NCBI GenBank assembly: GCA_001600095.1 | Contig: BCIX01000006.1 | Coordinates: 1,302,001-1,366,000, forward strand | Reading direction: 5' to 3' | Source: Bullera alba | Taxonomy: Eukaryota; Basidiomycota; Tremellomycetes; Tremellales; Bulleraceae | DNA length: 64,000 nt | Shown: one piece after another, positions 43,946-53,580 of the stretch | Layout: every line of letters starts with the position of its first letter | Position numbering within the stretch: the first letter of the stretch is position 1 | Notes under the pieces: generated by a model | Told to the model about the DNA's origin: nothing | Seen by the model: the letters and a program-made list of their open reading frames with translations, nothing else | Databases searched by the model: none | Made by a program: the position numbers and the translations under genes

Positions 43946-44275
43946 GACCGAGGCTGGGGCGGAGACAATCGCACGAGGCTGAAGTCTGAAACTCTATATG
44001 ATGTTACACGTTTCATCACGACTGATGTACACCCTGATATGTCATCATCACCCTTTCTCACATTCTCTGACGAGAAGCTTGACGCTTTGCCTCTGACTCA
44101 CGTTTCGATCATACCCTCCTTTCATGCTCCGGCTGAGAGGATAGTCGTAGGGTGCAAGAGAGCAACTTCGAAGTCTTGCTCAAGCAAAGGTCTTGCCACC
44201 TCATATATCCCGCTCACACTGACCTCATCAGTCAGATTCTTCCAATCCACACATTCTATCCATCACGACCATAGC

Positions 44276-46303
44276 ATGAACGACGACCCCTGGACGAATA
44301 TTGATGAGTCAGGCAGCGAGATTGTCGCGGAGACTGTCGCATTTTCGGATTATGGCGATAATCGTTCAGCCAATGGGTCCTCATCAGCATATGTGAACTC
44401 ACCAATCGGTTCCCCAAGCGGCAGCGTGACGTACGATCCCCACGCGGATGACACCGAGGACGAGGAGGAGGTATCCGTGGACTCAGGACGACGACCGTGG
44501 GTTCCACCCGCGGATGTCAATCACGGCTTCGATCCATCATCAGCCATTCTCGCAGCCCTCCAAGAATCAGAATTTCCCCCGCAAATGTTCGACTTCTCGG
44601 CCCTCGCGAAGTCTGTTCACGGCGAGCGTGCTGAGAACGCCGATGCAGATCAGATGAGTCAAGAAAAAACAGGTTCTCTTTGGTTAGACTCTGCTTTGCG
44701 TCAGCCTCTCGCCGCCGACGAACTCGCCAGAGGCAGACACGTCGAGACGGATCGGAACAGTCAAGCAAGCCAAAGCAGGCAAGGAGATCCAGCTTCGCTT
44801 TGGAAACCCCCCGCTGGTTCCAGGCTTGGTAACGACGGTGAAGACGCCGAGAATGTCGAGACGGATCGAATGAGTCAAGCAAGCCGAGGAAGTCGAGGAG
44901 AACCACCTTCACTATGGCGACCCTCGCCTTCGCTTCACCGTCCGGACGAGAAACTACCTATGAGCAATAGCATGGCTCGGAGTGCTCAGTTTCAGTCTGC
45001 GTCACCGTCGGTCGCCAGTTCGACACCGGCTCCTCAAAGACAGGTGGATGTATCAACCCAAACCGAGGCAAACTCCTTCATGCCCTCAGTGACTGCGAAG
45101 ACGGATCGGATCATGGACTGGATACCCGACACCCAGCTCGGTCGCGTCGGATACATCCTCGATTCACTGGAAGATGAACTCCGATGCAAAGACCTGCCAA
45201 TCGCCAGCCACCTGGCATCCGAGCTGAAAAGGCTATGGTACTCAGCACCGCCCCGAGAGCCGACTCAGCCAGCTCAGCCCCCATCGGACGACATTCCGGC
45301 CCAAGTCTCAATGACGCCAAGCGTTGTGGTCGAGGAAAGAGACTCGAATCCTCCCTCGGTAGTCTCTCAGCAGGTACAGAGACCATCAAGCAAGTCACCT
45401 CCTCCTCCAGATCGCACGATTGCCAATTCGCGAAGGGATCACGATACCAGCATCGATGACGAGATTGACCCCCGACCAGTAGAGCCAAGGGTCAGGCACG
45501 AAGGGCCTCCTTCTGTCATTGGCGATGGTCCGGTCAAAGACACGGAGAAGCGATGGTTCGATCCGGCAGAATGGGAGGCTTTGGTGACTCAGTTGACGAG
45601 CAAAATGGTCAAAAGCACCTTCGAAGCACTACAGCCCACTGTCCGAGAATACGTTCAACAATACCTGAGGGACATTCATCCTGCCAAGGTCGATCCACCA
45701 CTAGTGGAATACCTCGACGAGGCTGCTATCAGATCACTACAAAGAGACCCAATAGTCGACGATACACATCGACGATCCAATGCCAGATCTCCACCCAGAG
45801 GCTCAACGGTCAACGACACCTATTATGAACCCAGGGAGCGGTATGAGCAAGACAGCAGGCACACCGAGTACGATAAGGAACCTAGCCCCATCGCAAGATC
45901 TCAGCACTTCAGACAGGGTCCACCCGACACAAGGAGGTATGACAGATCCGAGCCTTCATATCAGCGTCCCACTACCGAAGCAGAGTATGACGCCAACGGG
46001 AGCCGATACACCTCGTGGCCGAAGAAGGAAGTCCGCTGGGCAAATACCACGCGCGATAGCGAAAGGACACATCCACCCGCTCAACGGGACTTTGACGACT
46101 GGATGCCCAGGTCGTCTGTACCTCGCCCACGGAACGGTATGCGCATCAAATTCACCCAAAACGGTTCACGAACGAGAGACTCTCGCCGGGCGCCCCAAGT
46201 CGGTGGTTATGACCGGTTTGAACTGAAGACGGAAGTGCCGGAGTCACGCAGGCAGCGATCTGACCGATTCCAAGGCGGCTTCAACCGAGGCAGACGATGG
46301 TAA
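44276..46303 (+). CDS. Hypothetical disordered protein with internal DRxSQAS...LW repeats
   Basis: A single-exon frame of 675 residues from ATG MNDDPWTNIDE. The frame is open to an earlier ATG at 44039, but that would leave only 93 bp to the previous gene and adds sequence that looks non-coding, so the later start is preferred. The N-terminal half has three copies of a motif of about 40 residues (D-Q/R-x-S-Q...SLW). A less biased block lies at about residues 280-330 (MDWIPDTQLGRVGYILDSLE, then CKDLPIASHLASELKRLWY), and a helical FDPAEWEALVTQLTSKM segment follows. The C-terminus is Arg/Tyr/Pro-rich and ends in GFNRGRRW, like RNA-binding tails. Function unknown. Confidence 0.7.
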   Translation: MNDDPWTNIDESGSEIVAETVAFSDYGDNRSANGSSSAYVNSPIGSPSGSVTYDPHADDTEDEEEVSVDSGRRPWVPPADVNHGFDPSSAILAALQESEFPPQMFDFSALAKSVHGERAENADADQMSQEKTGSLWLDSALRQPLAADELARGRHVETDRNSQASQSRQGDPASLWKPPAGSRLGNDGEDAENVETDRMSQASRGSRGEPPSLWRPSPSLHRPDEKLPMSNSMARSAQFQSASPSVASSTPAPQRQVDVSTQTEANSFMPSVTAKTDRIMDWIPDTQLGRVGYILDSLEDELRCKDLPIASHLASELKRLWYSAPPREPTQPAQPPSDDIPAQVSMTPSVVVEERDSNPPSVVSQQVQRPSSKSPPPPDRTIANSRRDHDTSIDDEIDPRPVEPRVRHEGPPSVIGDGPVKDTEKRWFDPAEWEALVTQLTSKMVKSTFEALQPTVREYVQQYLRDIHPAKVDPPLVEYLDEAAIRSLQRDPIVDDTHRRSNARSPPRGSTVNDTYYEPRERYEQDSRHTEYDKEPSPIARSQHFRQGPPDTRRYDRSEPSYQRPTTEAEYDANGSRYTSWPKKEVRWANTTRDSERTHPPAQRDFDDWMPRSSVPRPRNGMRIKFTQNGSRTRDSRRAPQVGGYDRFELKTEVPESRRQRSDRFQGGFNRGRRW

Positions 46304-46638
46304 GGCTAGGTTCGGTGATGGATCTACCCCTTCCCACTAGTACTGATACACTAGACTCCTTTGACCCATGCAATCGACGACATAGTAGCTCGCTGCTGTA
46401 AAAACGATGTGAGAAAGGACTCCGAATCAGCATATGGTATGGTTCCGGTAACTGCCTTTCCTTCGCGGGAATAGGCCTTCGACGATCCCTTTGCAACTCA
46501 AGGGGTATGCCTGAGCTCCAAGGAAGCGGTTTGTCTCACTGACTAATGTGAATCAGTGTGAGAACGTGAGAAGCTGACTTTCGAATCCTGATCCTTTTCT
46601 TGTGATCATCGTTGAACAACTGCTGTTGGAAGACGCAG
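46304..46638. other. Intergenic region, may hide a signal-peptide exon
   Basis: This 335 bp precedes a GPI-like protein whose called start lacks a signal peptide. GAAGACGCAG directly before the ATG looks like a splice acceptor, so an upstream exon may lie here. I could not identify it. Confidence 0.35.
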
Positions 46639-47778
46639 ATGTCGTCGTTAGCGATCCTGGACGACTTCTCCCCACTCTTAGGCTACTCGAGCGACTGGCT
46701 CAACCAGTCGGCAATATACCAGTCCAGTGATCCAGCTCTGGATGGATACTATGCTAGGACGTACCACACCATGCACCGGGAACAGGGGTACATGAAGGTC
46801 TTTTGGGAAGGAACGGGAATCGCGATATACGGGACCAAGAGGTCAAAGTGAGTTCAAGTCTGCTGAACAGTCTATGGGGACAGCAGCTGATAGTCATCCC
46901 ATCCGCAGTCATGGCATGTACTCGGTCATCCTCGACGCCGAGCTAGACGGACCTAAGCAGTACTTTGATGGGTATGCCACGACGGATATCCTCAATTCGA
47001 CCCTCTTCTCCGCCAACAACCTCAGTCCGGGCTTTCATCAGGCTATCATTGTCAACGAGATCACTCGGACCGGCATTTCAGGCCGTACAGGTATGTCGCA
47101 AAGGATGGGATCGAGCAGGAGGATAACCCACTGATACCTGCTACGCGCAGTTTTGGGTATAGATGCGGTTCACATTATGGGTAAACCGTAAGTTCCACCA
47201 CGTTCAGTCGACCGAGACCTTCACCTTGTACATGCTGTGGATGTGCGCTGACATTGCCTTCAGACTTGATGCCAATCAACCGAAGCCGGTCTCTCAACAG
47301 GTCGTTCAGCCGGTACAGGTCACTACCAGTGCCGCTCCTATACCCTCTGTCCAGGTCCAGGTCAAAGCTGGTCCCGCTTCTCCTATACCGTCTCCCAGCT
47401 CGAGCACGGAACAATCATCAAGTCCTTTGACCAGTACAGCTACCTCGCAGAGCCTTACTAGTAGCTCAACATCTTCCAGCTCATCCACCCTCTCATCAAG
47501 TAGTAGCTCGACCAGCTCGACATCCTCGATAGCAATTTCCTGCTCCTTGATACCTGTCGTCCTGCCCTCTGCTTCCTCTGAGCCGATGCGATCAGGAACA
47601 CCGCGCCTGAAAGGAGATCGACCGGCCCCGAACTTCATGTGAGCTCAAGCCATTACAGCATCCCAGCTCCCTGCTGACATCGGTATACAGACTGGAGAGC
47701 CACTCGGAGCCTCGTGGTAGGAATACTGGCAAACTACTCATCTTCGCCGGCATCATATTGTCTTCCTTACTTCTTTAG
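46639..47778 (+). CDS. Cell-surface protein with beta-sandwich-like domain, Ser/Thr stalk and GPI-like tail
   Basis: Five exons join in consistent phase from the ATG at 46639. The N-terminal domain (about 1-130) reads YTGSSDW-like, then YMKVFWEGTGIAIYGTKR, YSVILDAELDGPKQYFDG, and HQAIIVNEITRTG and VLGIDAVHI. This layout (FxGTGIxIYG...YSVxLDG..F, HxxxIxN) is common in fungal extracellular or plasma-membrane proteins of unknown role. A long Ser/Thr/Pro stalk follows (about 150-280). The end is NTGKLLIFAGIILSSLLL, a good GPI attachment signal. A GPI protein needs a signal peptide, and none is visible, so an N-terminal exon is probably missing from this model. Ligand unknown. Confidence 0.7.
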
Positions 47779-48238
47779 CCCTGTGTTCAGCTGGCCTGGT
47801 TTCGCTTTTGGGTCATATGCAGTTCGTCACATGGAACATGGCGATATGACTTGACCACCTTACCGTCAGTTCTGGATACTCATGACCTTGAAGTGCATTG
47901 ATCCATTCTGCCCCGGTGCTCTTCCATCGAACCTTTGATGGTTGTGGAGCTGTAGTATCCGTTAAGATACCCTTCCATTCAACTTTACTTGATCGTCGCG
48001 TTTTACCGTTCACCAGAGACTGTCACACTTGTGTCAGGGGTCAAGCAGATCCATTCATGATTTGCTCATACTCCTGCAGGACCCAGGAGGTGGAAGAGAT
48101 TGAAAGGACAGCTTTGCCGATAAGCGTAGGCTTTGAGCGTTGCATAAGCTGGTTTCATGAGATAAATTAGTATGGATAGCACCACCAAGCCTGGTCTTCC
48201 TCAGTATTGACGCCTATTGCTGTCTTACATCGACAAAC
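47779..48238. other. Intergenic region with promoter of secreted pair member 1
   Basis: This 460 bp has a CCTTCCATTCAAC string at about 47969-47981. A CCTTCCATTCAACCT copy occurs in front of the second gene at about 48992-49006. The two genes therefore share upstream as well as coding sequence. Confidence 0.5.
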
Positions 48239-48728
48239 ATGATCGCCTTCGTCGCCATTCTCACTGCCTTGGCTTCGGCCTCATTCATCGCCGCTCACCC
48301 AAGCGACCCTCAGCCCAGGGGAGACAACCCACCACTTCTCTTTGAACTCGATGTCCAGCCTCAGGCAGGGCTCTACGTCCAATCCTCCAACGCTGAGGGG
48401 GGCACGTGGGGAGGTTGCGGCGGTGCCTGGACCTTCGATTTCAACAATCAGTACATTGCCGAGCCATTCGAGATGAGACTCTTCAAGGCCGACGACCCGG
48501 GATGCACCGGCACTCCTACTGCCAAGGCACAGGTGAGTTGTTAACTGAGCCATCTCGAGGCGAAGCTGAATGTCGCGGTCCTTCCTTTAGTGCACCGTCC
48601 TTGTGCCTTCGCAAATTCCGGCTACTCCTGAATGGGTGGTTCTGCAAACACAAGCCCCTTGGGTAGATGTGCTTCCTGGAGATGCCGTTCGCAAGCTGTC
48701 CATCGCATGTGCTACCCCAACTCCGTAG
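48239..48728 (+). CDS. Small secreted protein, tandem pair member 1
   Basis: Two exons (48239-48532, 48591-48728) give 143 residues. The N-terminus is a signal peptide (AFVAILTALASASFIAA). The mature part contains a Gly-Cys patch (GGTWGGCGGAWTFDF), an EPFEMRLFKADDPGC segment, GTPTAKAQCTVLVPS and the ending IACATPTP. Three to four Cys suggest one or two disulfides. The intron falls exactly between Gln and the next Cys, as in member 2. No known family is recognised. The protein could be a wall or secreted effector-like component of a lineage-specific family; nothing in the sequence shows its target. Confidence 0.8.
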
Positions 48729-49231
48729 AAGTGATCCGAGTCGAGCGCCAGATAAAGGAGGAAGGAAGGTGACGACAAACAGAGGGGATCTTTGTGTTAT
48801 ATGGCCGTATGAGCCATCTGTAGTCATGTAACTGTACCATCTTGTCGATAGGGCTGAGGCGTAAAGAGCGCAAGGAGGTCCGCAGGATAGTCCGGTCGCC
48901 AGCAAGGGGTTTTGAGTACCGATGTCCGCAGATCTACTCATTTGCGTTAATCCTTTGATAAACCTGGGGCCGTAGGGTCAGACTCAGACATCCTTCCATT
49001 CAACCTGCTTGCTAGACGCGTCGCATCGATTGCATGAGCCTTTCCATTCACATCGGTGCCGCAGTGGATCCGTTGATGTGTTGTTTTCACCCCTGAAGGA
49101 GGCGCAGAAAGGACAGTACTCCTGACTAGGAAGAGTCATGTTCGTTATCTTGGAGTGGAAAGATACAAATGCGCGCATAGTCCTGCTGCCCTCGGTCGTT
49201 AGCTATCATTCCCGGCTATTTCCAGACAAAC

Positions 49232-49733
49232 ATGCTCGCCTATATCGCCATCCTTGCTGCCTTCGCCTCAGCGCCATTCATTGCTGCTCAATCAACGTAC
49301 TATCCCCCTCCGGTCAAAACGTACTCAGGTCCTGCTCTTCACCTTGCTGTGGAGCTCGACGCAGGGATATATGTCGAATCCACGGATGCTTCGGGTGGCC
49401 CCTGGGGAGGATGCGGCGGAGGTTTCGAGTTTGAATTCAAAGATCAGTACACTGCCGAGCCGTTCGAGATGCGACTCTACAAGACCAATGACCTGAAATG
49501 CAAGGGCAAACCGACTGCGAAAGCACAGGTGAGTCCATTCGAGGGCATCTCATCAGGGGCGAGACACTGAGAGCTGAACGTTGTTGATTCTGTAGTGTAC
49601 CGTCCTTGTTCCATCCAATATCCCCACTACAAGGGAGTTCGTCACCCTGCAGAGCCACGCTCCCTGGGTGGATATACTTCCCGGCAATCCCACTCGCAAG
49701 ATCTCCGTCGCCTGTGCTACCCCAACTCCGTAG
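49232..49733 (+). CDS. Small secreted protein, tandem pair member 2
   Basis: Two exons (49232-49528, 49596-49733) give 144 residues with the same plan as member 1: signal peptide (AYIAILAAFASAPFIAA), GGPWGGCGGGFEFEF, the identical EPFEMRL, KGKPTAKAQCTVLVPS and an identical ACATPTP end. The Cys positions and intron site are conserved, while the segment just after the signal peptide (STYYPPPVKTYSG) is quite different. This shows a local tandem duplication with a diverged N-terminal mature region. The pair is about 500 bp apart. Function unknown. Confidence 0.8.
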
Positions 49734-50447
49734 AAGAGATCCAAGTCGAGCGCCATGCGATGATATGATGGAGGAAGGTGGTTACAGTGGAAAACATTGT
49801 GGATCCGCGTTACTGTTGCAGCTCAGATGAGCGGTTTCTGTGTATGATATCTCCCATTTTGTCAAGCGATAGGAGTGGCAGCGTGACGAGAGTTGCGCAA
49901 TTGCGAGAAGCCGAGAGCTCTCAAGAACAGTTGGCAATCCGCCATATCAGGCTCGAAGGCATGACGTGGATTTCCTGGTGGGGCTATTATAGCTCTCACA
50001 CGGTGACACCATCGATAGACCAGCACTTCGATCTGAGCGCTGAAGCGCTGAGCTCTGAGATCTGACTCCTCGAGCCAGAGCCTCGAGCCCTCGTCCGAAT
50101 CTCGACCCAATCTCGAAGCAGGCCAGGTCTGCCCCAGCACTCATATCGGATGCCTAGGAGTCGATGGCGAGAGACGTTCATCATCACAGTGTCACCTGAG
50201 CACCAGCATGGAAGAGTAAGACCAAAAGTTTCCAAACAGTCACCAGCAGTGAAATCTTGGTCCATTCCCTGAGAGGCTGAGACCATGCCAATTGGTCCCG
50301 TAGAAGTGCATTCGAGGTATTTGGCTTTGTGCTTCTTAGGACAGGCAGGTCGCTGCTAGTGACTAGCTCTTCAGCTCGCCCAAGACTTCAGCGGTCTTGT
50401 CCTAGCTTAGGTGCGTAGCCCTATCGTCTCGCGTTCGCCCCCCTTTT
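49734..50447. other. Convergent intergenic region with short inverted motifs
   Basis: This 714 bp lies between two gene ends. Around 50030-50095 it contains AGCGCTGAAGCGCT, GAGCTCTGAGATC and CTCGAGCC repeated twice. Similar words occur around 28680-28960. No gene is supported. Confidence 0.45.
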
Positions 50448-51201
50448 CTACTTGCGAAGGCTCGACAACATTGCCATCTTTTTAGCTTCTTCCATATCCC
50501 GCTTCCGCGTCCTTTCCTCTTTCTTCCCCTTTCTATGATCCTTCCAGCAATATATGACGAAAGCTAGGACGAAGATCGGGATGATCACTAGGCTCATGAG
50601 GTGAGTGACGATAAAGATTTGGATCCGACACTTGCTCACCTATAGCAGCTATAGCCGCCGGATGTTCCTTCAATCCAGCCTTGGCACTCGCCGCACACGC
50701 GCCGTCTGCCGATGTGCTCGATAGACACTGTTCCTTGATCCCCGACACGGTATCCCCCACGCCGGCAGTCGGACCCTTGGCGGTCGTTGGGCCTGTGGTC
50801 GTGGTCGTAGTGCTCTCAGCATTGACAGCTACGCCTGGTGGAACAGTGGCGGATGGTGCTGGTTTGGTGGTTGTTGTCGTGGGTTTTGTCGTCGTCGTTG
50901 CAGTCGGCCCAGACGCCGAATCGTCATCGTCTCCGAGGATGTTGGCTAACGGGTTGGAGGAATCGTCGGATGTGGTGGTGGTGGTGGTGTTTGTTGTCGT
51001 CGGCTTGGTCGTCGTCGCCTTTGTGGTGGTCGTCTCCTCGTCTGCAGGCGCAGGCACTGACGGATCGTTTTGCCTGCGCTGAATCCCACCGCTATACACG
51101 GCACTCGCTCGAGTGATAGGACTCATTTTCGGGTCTTCGCCTCTAGCGATCACAACATGTGTAAGCACGCTGTCCACCCAGATGATATGGTAGACTGACA
51201 T
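50448..51201 (-). CDS. Type I single-pass membrane protein with a Thr-rich extracellular domain
   Basis: Two or three exons. The extracellular part begins near 51201 (or in a short upstream exon MLRLGEDPK) and is dominated by TTTT and TKPTTT runs with short acidic breaks (GDDDDSASGP). A compact CLSSTSADGACAAS block carries two Cys before the membrane. After an intron with acceptor GCCTAG, the helix reads VIIPIFVLAFVIYCW. The cytosolic tail is strongly basic (KDHRKGKKEERTRKRD) and ends SSLRK. This Thr-stalk, helix, basic tail plan is like fungal wall-stress sensors or mucins. A proper signal peptide is not obvious, so the start is uncertain. Function unknown. Confidence 0.65.
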
Positions 51202-51470
51202 CTCACAGTCTCAACATGCCCACCCCAGTCGTGGTCGCCTCGCCACCAATGTCCTTTCATACTGTGTCCTCACACGCGTCGCAGCAATTGCGGGGCGCGG
51301 TGCGAGACCAAAGGAGCTACGACAAATAACAGTATGCTCAAACCAGGTTTGACCAGGTGTGACCCATCCTATTGATGTAGATCGTGCAGCGGCTCCGGGA
51401 CAAGCTGAGGCCTTAGGGAGACTGATCTCGATGTCCAGGTCGATCACATGCTAAAATGCATTCCTCATGG

Positions 51471-52627
51471 TCAAGACCGCTTGATATCCCCTAACTCTAC
51501 ATCCCGATCCCGGGTTTTGTCCCCTCCATCGCCTGTAGCTATACAGCCAAAACAGTCACACGAGCTACAACACGATACCTTCATGAATAGCTTATGCGTG
51601 CCGCCTCCAGGTGTCCGGGTTTCGATTAGAGCGGAAAGTATCGTCAAGATACAGGCAACGATGATGACTACACCTCGATTAGCTCGATCAACCACATTCT
51701 TTGTCAATCACTTACTTCCCACACCGGGACCTATTCCCGCGGTGAGCCCTTCTAAACTCTTTTCACGTTTATAGTCGAGCAGCTTGAACACACAGTCCAT
51801 CACCACCGCCGCTATCAACACACAGTTGAGCACCAACAATGCTCGAGTCACTCTGTAGATGAATCGCTTGAACCAGTTTCTGAAGCCGGCCGCGGATGGG
51901 TCGGGAGGTCGAGCGTAGAATATCAGGCGGAGGATGGTGAATAGGAGGATATATGTGCTGATGAGGAATGCGGCTAGAGCGGCAAGACCAGTCGTGAGGA
52001 ACATGCTGGGTAAGTCCAACCCGCCCTCCGCCCTCCGCATCAGCGAGCGCAGAAGGGACCTCCTCGATGCCACTGGGGCGTCCGTCGATTCCCCTTGCAC
52101 AATGTCAACGCGAAACTTGTGACGCAGCAAAACTTCCTAGTAAGTAGTACTCACCTCCCATCCACGGATCGCAAGACGCTTGTGTGCACTTCCCTGTGAG
52201 GAAGTCAGTCAGAAAGATGTACACAAGAAGCTTGGTCAATCGACTCACGGAGTACACCTATAAACTCGCCGCTGGTGCTGTCCCGCAAAACGCTCGTTCC
52301 ACCCGACATCCCATTTGGAGGTGATATACAGACAACAAGGAGTAATATCCATGTGACGAACTCGAAGAATAGGATGAGGATCGCCAGAAAGCTGCGATCT
52401 GGGTAGTTGTAATTGGGAAAGGGGTCATCAGGTGGTGAGTCTCCAGCTGGAGTGTCGTCTGGTTTGACAGGTGAGTCCTCCTTCCTCGACTTTGACGACT
52501 TGGATCGAGTCCGACTTCTTGACCCACTCCCACCTTTTCCATCATCTACTGCAGTGCGCTGGGAGGATGCCGTTGATTGATCTGGTCGGGTGGAGCGGGA
52601 CCGGCTCCCGTCCCTTCTTGAGGACAT
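51471..52627 (-). CDS. Hypothetical four-helix membrane protein with a Cys cluster at the C-terminus
   Basis: Four exons from ATG at 52627. The N-terminal about 85 residues are Ser/Arg/Asp-rich and disordered. Hydrophobic helices follow: FLAILILFFEFVTWILLLVV, then a loop with GKCTQACDPW-like Cys, then LTTGLAALAAFLISTYILLF, RALLVLNCVLIAAVVMDCVF and VVIIVACILTILSALIE. The loop intron runs from GTGAGTACTAC to TGCAAG (about 60 nt). The C-terminus carries a striking VSCCSSCDCFGC cluster, a likely S-acylation (palmitoylation) site, and then a charged end. The four-helix plan with extracellular Cys is tetraspan-like, but I see no tetraspanin CCG motif. Function unknown. Confidence 0.7.
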
Positions 52628-53580
52628 GTACTCTCTCTTCCTTCGAGTCTGCTCACGTCCGCGGAATGGTCATCGGTTCAGCGCGGTACCCTAGGGTACA
52701 AGGCTCTGTCTGGCGGATGTAGAGTGGCATCATCTCCCCGATAACCCTCTCGTGACCTATGCTAATGGACGTCAAGTACTCAAAACGCGTAGTAGGCTGA
52801 GACGTCAGAGTCGTGAAAGGATGTTAGGGTGAGGGGCGCAAAGGATACAACTCCCACGGGCGACAACGATAATGATGGGTTGCTTGACGGGAAATTGACC
52901 TCTGGGGGAGAGGACTACTAGGCATGGTCCTCGATGTCTATCAATTACGATCTCAACACCTTGGAAGCCGCCGCAAGCTGGAGGAGCGTCGCCAGCTGTT
53001 GTTCAGGCTCGAGCCGTAATGCTGGACAGAATAACCTAGGCATGACTGGCTAAATAACTCCTCGTGTATCATGCCGTCGCAAGATATGCTAATTGCCGAT
53101 TCAGCTCAATACCGCCCGTGCCTCTCCAAGAATGACCATGAACATCTGACGCCGGAAAGTGTCCAAATGACCATCGTAAGCGATACGATGGCAGCACGGG
53201 ATCGTGGGCAGTACGGTGGCTATCCGTTAACGGCCAAAGTGCCACTTCTGCATGGAAACCTCTAGAACCACTGACCCCATAGAGCTCCATTCACCGCTCG
53301 TAGGCATAAAGGATGTCTCCTATGCAACTGCGAGGTGAGCAGTCTGCTGACCAAAGGGGGTTCGCAGACATTAGAGGCAATCGTTGCCACTCACCGCTCA
53401 CAACTTACACATAACTTCTCTAGACTCTGCACATATCACAATCCACACTTACACCCCGTCTACCGAACATCAGGTAGCATCATCGCCTCCTACTCTGACC
53501 ACAACCGGGCCAACTAGCAGAAGCAAACAGCTAGCTTTGAACACATCACCAACCGCATCTGGCTTGAGCCTCTGGGCAAT
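52628..53580. promoter_or_regulatory. Divergent promoter region of about 950 bp
   Basis: This region separates two outward-facing genes. It contains no convincing ORF. The last 200 bp before 53581 are C/A-rich and probably leader. No TATA box or known element stands out. Confidence 0.4.

Noticed and set aside
44039..44275. N-terminal extension of the disordered protein to an upstream ATG
   Set aside because: It would leave only 93 bp after the previous gene, and the added sequence looks like an untranslated leader.
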